Shown: piece after piece, positions 1 to 11,309 of the stretch | How the letters are laid out: the number at the start of each line of letters is the position of its first letter | Numbering within the stretch: position 1 is the stretch's first letter | Assembly: GCF_000247815.1 (NCBI RefSeq) | Contig: NC_021681.1 | Coordinates: 23,963,254-24,027,253 of the forward strand | Reading direction: 5' to 3' | DNA length: 64,000 nucleotides | Source of the DNA: Ficedula albicollis | Lineage: Eukaryota > Chordata > Aves > Passeriformes > Muscicapidae | Position numbers and translations under genes: made by a program | The notes under the pieces: model-generated | Told to the model about the DNA's origin: nothing | What the model saw: the letters and a program-made list of their open reading frames with translations, nothing else | Database searches by the model: none

Positions 1-883
1 TTTTTCTTTCTCACTGTGGTTACTTCACTCAAGCTCTGAGCCTAAGCTGATAAAAAATCTCCTGCAAATGATTTAAGTGAGAAGCTCAGCTCGGTCTTTA
101 AATGGAAACTGAAATTCCTTCCTTGTAAATCCAAGCCATGGGGAGATCCCAGTTTCTTGCTTCATATTGATCTTTTGTAGGATTCATTGACTGGTTAATT
201 TTTTTCCAGTAAATTATTCCTTTTGGCTGGGAGGGGAGTCCATTGTCTTCCACATCAGTCTGGATTTTCCCACCTCAGATAATTTCATCAGAGCTCATTC
301 CTGCATGACTTGAGGGCTTTGTACCTAAACATTTCCTCCAACTGACCACAGGTAAATAAATGATCAAGCAAGGCAAAAAGTCAAGGAAAGCAATAATTCT
401 GTCCACTTGGGGAAAAAGTGGCAACTGCAAGATATGGATCTTCTTCTTTTTGTATCTTTTTCTACCTTTTTAAAGTTCCTTTTTTTTTATGTATGTGTGT
501 GGATGAAGGTCAAAGCCCATTTTGTCCAACAGTGCAGACTTTTGTGCTTTGTTTTGTGTCAACTCCATGTTATCAGCTCTTTTCCTTTGATTGAAGTGGA
601 ACATCAAACTGAAAATCACTCCTTCATCTCTTACACTGTGAGTCAGGGAGAAAAAATCTTTACACTTTTTAGGAAATAATTGGGCAGTGCTGCAACAGGA
701 CCTCCTGAGAAAATCCTGGTAACAGCCTGTCATGGGCTTTGAGAGCAGAAAGGAGAAAATTGTTTCATGAAATCCTTTAAACAGTTGTATCTGCAGCCTT
801 CAGGTGAGCCAGTTTCACGTGGGCAGCGAGGAATAAATCAAGCTCTTACATAATTTTTTTCAGTCTGTATTGTTCCTGTCCCG
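1..883. other. Intergenic, no gene seen
   Basis: AT-rich non-coding sequence. Open frames on both strands are short, low in complexity and unrecognisable. No splice-flanked exon or repeat family was identified. Confidence 0.6.
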
Positions 884-1653
884 AGCTCTACAATTTTGCA
901 GGTAGTTTTGAGAGTTTCAAAACTTGAATGTTATTTTTAGCCCCTAAGAAGTAGCTTCTACACAAATAGTTGTTGCTAATGTATTATAAACTAGGATTAG
1001 CTTAATTAGGGACTTCACAGGAAGGCAATGACTATTTAAGCCCTGAAAACAAGCTAATTATTTTGTATCACATCGTTGCTAACACTGTCTTCAGTTCTTC
1101 TTGAGGTGACTGTTCAAAAAGATGTATGGCAGACATGCTAATTAACAGATTTCTTGCCATCATGTTACCAGTTTTTGTAATATATTCAAATTCCTCTTTT
1201 ATGTAACACTTCAGATATATTTAAATATATATATATACATTGCTGCTCAGGTTATTTGACAGCCCAATTCAGAGCTTTTTTTAAAGCTACATCACCATCA
1301 AAGTTGCTGCTAGAGCTGCACCAGATCCAACCAACAGTGATTTCTCCCCTTCTGCTCTGCTGGAAAAGCCAATATTTTCAGTATTTCTGCCACAAATTTT
1401 CATAAATTCCTTCCATTTCTATTACTTCCTCACAATCCATGTGAAAGTGTTAAATAAATCCAAATTAATAAGGAGAATTTGAGGATCTAAGCTTCCAAGG
1501 GGCAAGACCCCTTTAACCTGAAGCCCCTCTGGACCATCCCTTCCCTGTTGTCCTTTTCCTGCCACTCCACCTTTTGGGGCTTATGTTAAATTCCAGGAGT
1601 TAGGGATAGGAAGCCCATGAAATCCACACATTTTATGGAGTGCAATGAAATTT
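884..1653. repeat. 770-bp tandem duplication, copy 1
   Basis: Copy 1 of a direct tandem duplication with a period of exactly 770 bp (copy 2 is 1654-2423). By eye the copies differ at two bases only: 902 G versus 1672 A, and 1321 C versus 2091 G. The unit is AT-rich, with several homeodomain-type TAATTA cores (for example in cttaattaggg and gctaattaacag) and a short (TA)n tract near 1224. No coding potential was seen. Confidence 0.95.
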
Positions 1654-2423
1654 AGCTCTACAATTTTGCAGATAGTTTTGAGAGTTTCAAAACTTGAATG
1701 TTATTTTTAGCCCCTAAGAAGTAGCTTCTACACAAATAGTTGTTGCTAATGTATTATAAACTAGGATTAGCTTAATTAGGGACTTCACAGGAAGGCAATG
1801 ACTATTTAAGCCCTGAAAACAAGCTAATTATTTTGTATCACATCGTTGCTAACACTGTCTTCAGTTCTTCTTGAGGTGACTGTTCAAAAAGATGTATGGC
1901 AGACATGCTAATTAACAGATTTCTTGCCATCATGTTACCAGTTTTTGTAATATATTCAAATTCCTCTTTTATGTAACACTTCAGATATATTTAAATATAT
2001 ATATATACATTGCTGCTCAGGTTATTTGACAGCCCAATTCAGAGCTTTTTTTAAAGCTACATCACCATCAAAGTTGCTGCTAGAGCTGCAGCAGATCCAA
2101 CCAACAGTGATTTCTCCCCTTCTGCTCTGCTGGAAAAGCCAATATTTTCAGTATTTCTGCCACAAATTTTCATAAATTCCTTCCATTTCTATTACTTCCT
2201 CACAATCCATGTGAAAGTGTTAAATAAATCCAAATTAATAAGGAGAATTTGAGGATCTAAGCTTCCAAGGGGCAAGACCCCTTTAACCTGAAGCCCCTCT
2301 GGACCATCCCTTCCCTGTTGTCCTTTTCCTGCCACTCCACCTTTTGGGGCTTATGTTAAATTCCAGGAGTTAGGGATAGGAAGCCCATGAAATCCACACA
2401 TTTTATGGAGTGCAATGAAATTT
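1654..2423. repeat. 770-bp tandem duplication, copy 2
   Basis: Second copy of the 884-1653 unit, directly abutting it. The very low divergence (2 in 770) means either a very recent duplication or two haplotypes placed in series by the assembler. Confidence 0.95.
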
Positions 2424-4790
2424 AATTTATGGCACCTTTCTGTAAGCAGAGTTTGGAATAATATGGAGCATCCAGCATTTAATTCTTACTGCTATTTCCC
2501 CTTTTTTTTGCAGATGATAGTTGTCTGTTCTTTAAAATCACCTTTTGCTTTTCAATTCCTTTGTTCTCACCTTTCACATTCTATATATATATATTTTTTT
2601 TTTACTGTGGCAGCCTCTGCACATCCCATTCCTTCAACTTCCCATGCATTCCCACACACCATATCCATATTCCACGATCCCACTGGTGGGTTTGCAATTA
2701 ATGGTTCAATTTATCCTGCCACACCAACTCTCACAAAGTGACAACAAAAGGTTCCTGGTTGGAGTCCTGATTTCCATAAAAAAGCACTGGAATTGAAGAT
2801 GAATTCTCAGCTCTGCTTTTAGCTGGCACTGGCTCTGGCTCATCCTAAATTTTCCATGGAAATCCTGGTTTGGAAAGAGAATAAAATGGATAAATGCAGA
2901 GATCCAGGATGCATATTTTCAGTAAATACAAGTATTTCCATTTCAGCCTGAGGAATGCAACCCCACAGACCCTGGTGCAGAGCAAGGGGCTGACAGGAAT
3001 GATCACACTGTGGTCAGCTGTTAGGGATTGTCAAACCCAAATTATGGAGCAGGTGCCTTTCACAGGATCCCTGGGAACGAAGGTTTTTCACTGAGCACAG
3101 AACATTCCAGCTCTGCAGCATCCCTGCTCCGGCTTTTTCTCCATCTGAAACTTCCCGTGGTGTCATCTGATCTAATCATGGCTTGGTAATGCTGGCTCCA
3201 GAAGAAATCTGCCACAGAAAATGAGAGTTCCTACATCTGGCTCCTGCTGGAAACGCTCATGGATTACAGCCCCAGCCAGCACCCAGCAGCTCTGGCTCTG
3301 TGGAAAGGCTCTGAAGGGAGAGAAACTCCGTTTTTATTTTCATTTTGTATCAGGGCCGTCCTCAGTATTGTCCCAAGCACTTAGAGGAATATTAAACATA
3401 GCAGGGGGTCACAAAGAAATCTCTTTTTTATCCTTCTCAGAGCCACAGCCAGGCAGGAATGGCACCTTGTGTGGCACAGTGAGCACAGGGACAGCCCCTC
3501 TTTTGTGCCCTGAGCTCAGTTCTTGAGGTGAATTTACCCCTGAGCAGCCCCTGGTGAAGCTCCCACATGCAGGATATTTCTATTTTCCACTGATCCCCAT
3601 CAACTGAGTGTCCCTGTCATTTATTGTTGTCAGAACTGGACGGCTATTAATTTTATGCTCAATATTTGATCCTAAAGCAGATCCCAGCCTTCATTCCTTA
3701 TAAACATCATCCCCAGCTTCCTCCTAAAGCCAGCTCTGCACCCTGGGCAGCCCTGGCAGATCACCTTGGCCATGGACCTTCCTCAGGTGCTTCTACTGGA
3801 TGAAACAATTAATTTTTTTGAGGTCTCTTATTGACACTGTGATCCCAAGAGCATAGTGGCAATTAAATATTTCCTTTTTATAAGTGCACATTTCCCATGC
3901 TGGAAGCAATTTCTGGATTCTATCCCCAGTACCATATTCTGTACCAGAACTGAAACTTTGTGATGGAAATTAATTACATTTTCAGTATGTCTGAACTACA
4001 GATGATCCAAAAGAAATCAGTTTAAATGTGGTTTTTGCAGAAAAAAAAAAAACCCAGTGGCGCTGTGATCTCTTTTGTAAAATAACTTTTCATGTCACCA
4101 TAAAAGTTTGTTCTCTGCCTAAAAGTCCTGCATGGCAAAACCATGGCTACAGAACGTGGCCTTTCAAAGAAATGTTACATGAGATGAAAAATATCACATC
4201 AGCTTTCAGAAGAGAAATCTGAAAGGAACTTGGAAAAATAAAAGCATTTCCAAGTCAAATATTTGAGATGAAGTGTTACCCATGGGAGCTTTCTTCATAA
4301 ATACATAAAAGCAGCTTTTGGGGAATGCCCATAATTGCTGCATTACATATTCCTGCACTTGGCAAACTGATGCTTGAGTTTGAAAATAAATCAATTTGGG
4401 CTTTTGCAAGCGAGAGGGAGAGGCAGAAAATACATTTGTGTCGGGCTGCAGTAATTACTGGAGTGCATCAGCAACTTTGGGGGAGTTAAGTTCACCAGGA
4501 AGGGCTTTTGTCCCCAAACACCCCAAAATCAGGACAAGTGGGGCAGGGGGAAGGCAGTGGCAGGGATGTGGATGTGCTGCTCGCTCAGGGCATATACGGA
4601 TGTATTTATAGATTTGTGGGGGATGCTCAAGGCGAGCCAGGAGTGGAACTGGAGCTGCACACTCAGCCCAGAGGGGACACAGAGCAGCCTTACGGCAGGG
4701 GAAGGGCAGGAGAACAAAGGAACCACCGGGACTGAGGTGGGGTCCTGCGGCCCCGGGGAGGAGCAGGTGCGGGCTGGGCAGCAGCTGAAC
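2424..4790. other. Intergenic, no gene seen
   Basis: Mixed-composition non-coding sequence. A short AT tract followed by a T run lies at about 2582-2602. No recognisable protein, RNA gene or CR1 tip was found. Confidence 0.55.
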
Positions 4791-4857
4791 AAAGGACAAA
4801 GGGGAGGGATAAAGGACAAAGGGGAGGGATAAAGGACAAAGGGGAGGGATAAAGGAC
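4791..4857. repeat. 20-bp tandem repeat
   Basis: Three exact copies of aaaggacaaaggggagggat, followed by a partial fourth (aaaggac). The tract is purine-only apart from the C and T in each unit, and sits in a locally GC-rich stretch (4480-5180). Confidence 0.95.
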
Positions 4858-5569
4858 GGGGAGCGCAGCACGCACGGAGCGGGAGCGGGATCAAAGGAAA
4901 GCCTCTCCTCTCCTCCTGACGAAGGGTTCTGGTGTGCAGCCCTGCTCAGGGAGGCAGTGGGAGATGGTGGATGGGGCTCAGGGCTGGGCAGGGGCTCCTG
5001 GCCTGCCCCAGTCCTGCCCCACAGCTCCCTCCTGCTCCTGCAGCCTCCCCGCTGCTGCTCCCCGCCCAGCTCACCTGGGCTGCCCCGATTCCACGCAGCC
5101 TGCCAGGGGTTAGGGGGGTGCCAGCCCGCAGGAGCTGCTGATGTGAGCCGTGAACGGGCAGTTGTGGGGGTTGTGAGCTAATCCTGCTATCCGGGAAACA
5201 CCCACTGCAACCAGCAGGTGGGTTCTGGCCTGTGCTGTGCCAGGCTCCTGGAGTGCTCAGCGATTTCCCTGTTCATCCTGCACACCTGGGGCACGGGACC
5301 CCCTTTAAACCGGTTTGCAGACACAGTTAACTGATCTTGCTGCTGCCCCTTCATTGAGTCACTCAGGCAAATCCCAAACAGAAAGCAAAAAAACAGTTGC
5401 CTGTTTTTATTGTAAGAGTTTCGAATCCAGTTCAATGGATTTTATTTTTTTTTTTTTAATGATGTCCTGCCAGAGTTTGTAATAATTCTGCCCTTCTCCT
5501 CCTAAATCTCCCCAGTTTTGCTAATTCCCTTCCAGGCTGGTGTGGTTCATGCTGGTGCAGATGCCAGGA

Positions 5570-6210
5570 GTCTCTGATCTTGTGCAATGTTAAGGTTTCT
5601 TATTAAATCTTCCAAAAATTACATGCTTTAGGGAGAATTCTGGAAATCTTAAGAAATTTTAAAAGCTGCTGATAACAATAACTATTGACAGCCAGCACAA
5701 TTAATTGTATATTTGTTTACAGATTTATACATATATGTGAACTTTCAAACTCGTTTATTGGCTTTAGTGACATGAATAACCAAGGGCATGATTTATAATG
5801 ATTTGTCATCTGGTATTAGATTATAAAAAGTTTAATTAATTTTTCATTAGCCACAGTTAATGATGGGCTTGTTAAGCATCTTGAGGTGAAGCCAAGAGCT
5901 ATTAGCTGTATTAAGAACCAGTTTCAAGAACATTACTCCTTTTATAATCCCCAAAATGAGTTATAATGTTATTTCCCCCTTTCAGTAAACTGGTTTAAGC
6001 TATATAGATACATTAAAATCTATACAGAAGACAAACTTGGAGGCAAACTGATCATGCAATAACAATTATTGACCAATTTTTCCACCAATTAAAACGAGAT
6101 CAAACTTCCTGAGGATACTTAAAAATCAACACATTGGTTTATCATGTAGCAAAGAACTGAACTAGAATGAGTGACTATTTGCAGGAATTCACTGCCACAA
6201 GGCTTCTACT
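5570..6210. promoter_or_regulatory. AT-rich candidate conserved non-coding element
   Basis: An AT-rich, non-repetitive stretch with many TAATTA/ATTAAT cores (for example caattaattgtat and gtttaattaattttt), no open frame and no transposon signature. Its composition resembles developmental enhancers that often surround neuronal genes such as SLITRKs. Conservation cannot be tested here, so this is a hypothesis. Confidence 0.25.
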
Positions 6211-6754
6211 TATTGCCTCAGCTGTTTATCTTTTGAAAAGATAAATTAAGGTTTGAAAACTTATTTGAAAATATAATTTGACTGAAAAATTCCTTTGTTC
6301 TGTTCTGGGGCCTGTGCTGGGTGGGAAGGGTGAACATGGCAGAGGTTGTTGGGCAAAGATCCATGACTCAGAGAACTTGCAGAAGAATAAGAGATACCTG
6401 TGAGTAATCAACATGGAAAAATGTGGGGGGGGAAAAAATGGAAATTCAAATTATTTTCCTAGCAAGCTTTCTTTTGATTTCCAGAAAGAGAGAATACATT
6501 AAAAATGAAATGAAAATCTTAAAAATAAGTGTCTAAACATAGAGTGCTGCAAGATGAATAGTTTTCAAGCTTATTTTAAACAAGTGGGAGGACCAGGCCT
6601 GTGGAAATCACTGGGAAACGTGCACAGAAACTCCAAACCCCGTGGGTTTGAACAGGAGCTCAGAAACCTCAATTTTAGCCCCAATTTTAGCAACCCTTGA
6701 CCACAATCTACGTTCGATAGAAATGCATTTAACTGCTGCAAACAGCTGTAGGAG

Positions 6755-6912
6755 GGTCTGGGGTCTGGCTGCGGCTGCCCCAGCCCTGGAATTGTCCAAG
6801 GCCAGGGGGATGGGGCTTGGAGCACCCTGGGATGGTGGAAAACGGATTATTGGATGGTGCCTTCCAACCCAAAGCACTCTCTGATGCTATGCTGTGATTC
6901 TGTGATGTTTCC
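6755..6912 (+). mobile_element. CR1 LINE 3' fragment
   Basis: The stretch reads cttggagcaccctgggatgg, then gtgccttccaacccaaagca, and ends in a degenerate ttctgtga tail. That is the sense 3' end of an avian CR1 element, severely 5'-truncated as is usual for the family. Confidence 0.75.
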
Positions 6913-6982
6913 TGGCGCTGGGAATCTCCTCTGCACAGAGCTGTGCCCGTGCCCAGCAATGGAGTTGTTTATTGCCAGGGGG

Positions 6983-7035
6983 CTGGAATCAGATGGGCTT
7001 TAAGGTCCCTTCCAAGCCCAGCCGTTCTCTGTGTC
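6983..7035 (+). mobile_element. CR1 LINE 3' tip (short)
   Basis: Short sense CR1 terminal segment (gctttaaggtcccttccaag and following). It lies just downstream of the previous fragment; the two may be one rearranged insertion. Confidence 0.5.
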
Positions 7036-7421
7036 CCGGAGCAGATCAGCAGCAATAGCTGGATGCTCTCTGGTCTCCCTGATTCCCCGAATTTCCCCCT
7101 GGCAGGATGACCCCGAGCAGGAGTGCTCAGCACACAGAGCATCCCTGCAAGGGCAGAGCTCCACCGGCAGCGAGAGCAGGAGCTTCAAAAGCACAGAGAC
7201 AAGTGTAAGACCCTCTAAATGTCTTGCCCGAGGCAATCTGTTTCCTTTCGCAGCATTGTTCAGGGAACAGGGCTGCTCTCAGCACTTCACAGTGGCGAAA
7301 TTCTCACCCCAGATCCCAACAGAGATCCCAGAAACTCTGGGGCTGCTGCAGACCCATCCCAGCCGTGTGTCCTGCATGTTCCAGCCTCTCTGCCCTTCCC
7401 GTGGGGTCATGCAGACACCCA

Positions 7422-7899
7422 CCACGAGCACTGCCCACCCCATCATGAGATCTGCCAACACCACTATGAGATCTGCCAACCCCACCACAACCTCTGCCAA
7501 CCCCACCACAACCTCTGCCAACCCCACCCTGAGATCTGCCAATCCCAGCTGAGCCCTTCTTAACACTCAGTGCTGACCCTACACCTTTCCAGCACCTCTG
7601 TGACCAAATCCCTCTCCAAAACTAAGGGCAGGAGCCCCAGCTGAGTCCCTGCAGGGGTAGAACTCGAGCTTGCAGGACCTTGGAACACCAGGCATGGGGT
7701 CCCCTCTGTGGCAGAACGTCCCTTGATGTTTCCCTGCCAGGACACACCCTGCTTAGATTTGCTTCTGAAATAACCACCTTCAAATCATTCTGAAATGATG
7801 AAATATATTTCTCCATCTTCCCTTTGATTTCTTTTTTTTTTTTTTAGCTAATAAAATCAATATATCTATGTTTGGCCAATACAAACAAATAATCAGTGT
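7422..7899. repeat. Tandem duplication unit A (478 bp) with short minisatellite
   Basis: Unit A starts at ccacgagcactgcccacccc and ends at aataatcagtgt; unit B follows immediately. Its left part carries a few 21-bp minisatellite units of the cacaacctctgccaaccccac type (7440-7546). Its right part (from about 7547) is near-identical to 8231-8583. There are no introns or conserved protein; the open frames arise because 21 is a multiple of 3. Confidence 0.9.
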
Positions 7900-8583
7900 C
7901 CACGAGCACTGCCCACCCCATAACGAGATCTGACAACCCCACCACAACCTCTGCCAACCCCACCATGAGATCTGCCAACCCCATCACAACCTCTGCCAAC
8001 CCCATCACAACCTCTGCCAACCCCACCACAACCTCTGCCAACCCCACCATGAGATCTGCCAACCCCATCACAACCTCTGCCAACCCCATCACAACCTCTG
8101 CCAACCCCACCACAACCTCTGCCAACCCCACCATGAGATCTGCCAACCCCATCACAACCTCTGCCAACCCCATCACAACCTCTGCCAACCCCACCACAAC
8201 CTCTGCCCCACCCTGAGATCTGCCAACCCCAGCTGAGCCCTTCTTAACACTCAGTGCAGACCCTACACCTCTCCAGCACCTCTGTGACCAAATCCCACCC
8301 CAAAACTAAGGGCAGGAGCCCCAGCTGAGTCCCTGCAGGGGTAGAACTCGAGCTTGCAGGACCTTGGAACACCAGGCATGGGGTCCCCTCTGTGGCAGAA
8401 CGTCCCTTGATGTTTCCCTGCCAGGACACACCCTGCTTAGATTTGCTTCTGAAATAACCACCTTCAAATCATTCTGAAATGATGAAATATATTTCTCCAT
8501 CTTCCCTTTGATTTCTTTTTTTTTTTTTTAGCTAATAAAATCAATATATCTATGTTTGGCCAATACAAACAAATAATCAGTGT
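7900..8583. repeat. Tandem duplication unit B (684 bp) with expanded 21/84-bp minisatellite
   Basis: Second copy of unit A, longer by 206 bp because its minisatellite has expanded. The 21-bp units are organised as an 84-bp higher-order repeat: a catgagatctgccaacccca variant followed by three cacaacctc variants. Higher-order units start at 7964, 8048 and 8132. The unique right part, offset by 684 bp from unit A, carries only scattered substitutions. Confidence 0.92.
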
Positions 8584-11225
8584 AAATTATAAGGCTAAAG
8601 CCTATGAGTGGAAAATACAGAGTTTGCTCCTCACAGCTCTTCAGCACACAGGTACCTTGGCACATGAGAGTGGAAGGGGGGCACAAATTAGCCTGATCCT
8701 GGCCTGTCTCCCCATCTCTGTGCTCGATGACACAGCCTCAATAACCCTCCTTTAAACCTCAGGGTTTGCTGGAGTGGAGGTGTTGCTGAAACTCTGCAGG
8801 ATTAGAGGAAAGTCTCAGTGACCTGCCTCATGAAAATTATAGGGTTTTATTGCTCCTGTTAGCAGCAGTGGGTGTCTATCATTTGTTAATCAGTCTTTAC
8901 TGAATACTACAGTGGAAAGAAAGAAATTGCAGATTTCACAGCTAAAAATAGGGGGAAATGTAGATGGAGCCTCCTGGGTGATGGAGCTCTCATGGACGTG
9001 GAAAGGGAATGTAGGACACACCACCTCTGCCAAAGCAGCAGAGCTTCACCCTGCGTGGATCCTCTCCAAACTTCCCTCTGCACCCCACAGCTTCCATGGC
9101 CCAGAGAGAAGCTTTTCTGGTGCAGACCAGAAAAATTCCAACAGCTCTGGGGCTGCTGCAAAGAGAAATTGTTAAAGCTCTGGTGGAACCAGATTCCAGC
9201 TGGTTGTGATGAAGTGCAGTTCTGTCCAACAGCGCTGGGCAGGAGCTGTGCCCCTGTGTCCATCCAGGAACAGAAGGATGCTACACCACAGCTCAGGACT
9301 CGCTGGATTGATTGCACAGATGTCAGGCACAAACTACTACACTGTCCTCAGGGAGGGGGAAATCATTTTATGACCTATAAACCACAGAAGAGAGCAAAAT
9401 CAGAGGCCATTGCGGGTGAAGATGGAAAAATGTGCAGTGCTGAGCTCCCAGCCTGATGTGCTGTCTGCATATTCCAAACTGGAGGACGGGATTTAGCCAA
9501 AATGGGGAGGCTGAAACGTGTCCCCCAGTGCTGGGGATGTGTTTGGCACTGTCCCTCTCCCACCACCCATCCCTGCTGGGCTCAGGGCCATGGCCAGCAC
9601 TTCCCACAAGGTGCCAGGGCAGTGAGGGATGGGAGGAAAAACCCCAGGAGCAGCAGCAGCACCAGGGCTGCTGTGGGAATTTGTCACGGTGACACCGGCG
9701 GTACGGACAGTCCTGCACGGTAATGATTGGTTTACAATAAAAATTACTTCAAATGCTGGATCAGAAAAAGGATGGTTCAGTCCATCAAATCGCTGTCAGC
9801 TGCAAATTAGGCTGCCCATCCCTAGGCAATGGAGAACATAATTGGCTTTGTCCATGGCTGGGTTTATTTTTATCTGTTCTGTTAAAGTCAGGCTCTTGCC
9901 TCGCTCGCTCTGGCACAAACAGAGAAAAAAGGCCTTGGTGCAGGAAGGCTTTTTTGCTCCTTCCCCCTGCAATAACTGGGGCAAGTTGCCCTTGGATTGC
10001 TAAAAGTAGCCAAGGGTTCTTCAAAGGACTACTTTGTGTCACAGCCAGGGTACCTGCATGGCAGAAAGTAGGAATAAATGGTATTTTGGTGAGGATAAAA
10101 TGGACTTCCAGGAGCCTTAGGCTGAAACCACCTCCCAAGCCAAGCAGCCAGGGCTCTAATCCAGTCCTCAGGGTTACACAAGAGAGGCTGGAGGAGGTGA
10201 GTCCTGTGAGAACCACAGTAACTCCAAAACCTGCTGTGGTTTCCTGCAGACAGGATGGAAATGCACACAGCTCCCAGCACTGCTCATCCCCACACTGCCA
10301 GGCGTTCCTCCCAGGAGTGCTGGGGGACCAGGCTGGGACTGAAATAACCACCAGCACACTTCCCTGGGCTGGATGAGGAGCTCAAAGCCCCCACCATTCC
10401 CAAAGGGATGATGGCTTTTGCTGCTGGGAGCCCCTGTGCCACAGGCTGGGAGTGGAAGGAGTCTCCATCCCACACACAACAGTCGAGATTTTCCAACTCT
10501 CCCTCGAATTCCTATCCCTGTCTGTAAACTCCAAATAAACTCTGCTCCCCTCCCTGTGCACACATCGAAGACTATGCCCTTGCCTGGGTGGCAGAGCTTT
10601 GTTAACACATTTCTCTGACACTGCAGGGTACAGAGAGACTCCAAAAGGGAGAAAATCCACTGAAAAAAATAAATATAGCTGGCTAAGTAGGAGGGGGAAT
10701 AATGTCTGTCATCTTAACCTGTCTGTCATCCTAACCCAGAGAATTCTCTGCTCTACTTATTTGGCTCTGCCTTTATCCCCCTCCAACTTTAGGGCATTTG
10801 AGCAGCACCTGGGTACCTGGGAAATCCTCTGCTGTGCTAAAGGTTTGTGAGAAATGAGGGAATGCTGGCAGAGGGAAGGTTTAGCTCAATTTCATGTTGC
10901 ACCAAGCACAAAAGCTCTGTCTGTAACTCCTAGGATTGTGCTCATCAGCAAAGGTCAATAATTCAGAGTGACAACAAACTGGAGACCTCTATAAGGTGCA
11001 AATGGCTGGGAAGAACTAATAATCATTTACTGTCCACCTACTCCTCCAGGTTTGTGTCCCAGCTTGACCACCCTTACCTTGCTGTATGTGCATGGATGGC
11101 AGAAATTGTGGCAATGCCAGGAGCTGCTGCAACTTGAAGTATGAAGAAAATAATAAACAAAAAAAAAATGCTTAAGATGCATAAAGTAATGATCAAGGTT
11201 TATGAGGAGCTAGTGAAAGGCAACA
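8584..11225. other. Intergenic, no gene seen
   Basis: Non-coding sequence with long but unconvincing overlapping frames on both strands around 9750-10640. These lack any recognised domain, codon bias or splice context. No RNA gene was seen. Confidence 0.55.
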
Positions 11226-11309
11226 CTGTTGTTATTGCAATTATTGCTGTTGTTCGTGGTGGTGGTGATGATGATGATTGTTGCTGTTATCATTATTATT
11301 ATTATTAAG
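11226..11309. repeat. Compound trinucleotide microsatellite
   Basis: Successive short (GTT), (GGT), (GAT) and (ATT) runs, including gtggtggtggtgatgatgat and an attattattattatta end. It reads as poly-Asn/His on the minus strand, which is a by-product and not a gene. Confidence 0.85.

Noticed and set aside
7844..8216. Repetitive 'TTTSANP' (plus) and 'VGLAEVV' (minus) proteins
   Set aside because: Products of a 21-bp minisatellite that is open in several frames on both strands. No conserved domain, start context or neighbours support them.
9753..10376. 207-residue frame and an overlapping 190-residue frame on the other strand
   Set aside because: No recognisable motif and both strands are open at once, which is common in GC-richer vertebrate DNA without selection for coding.
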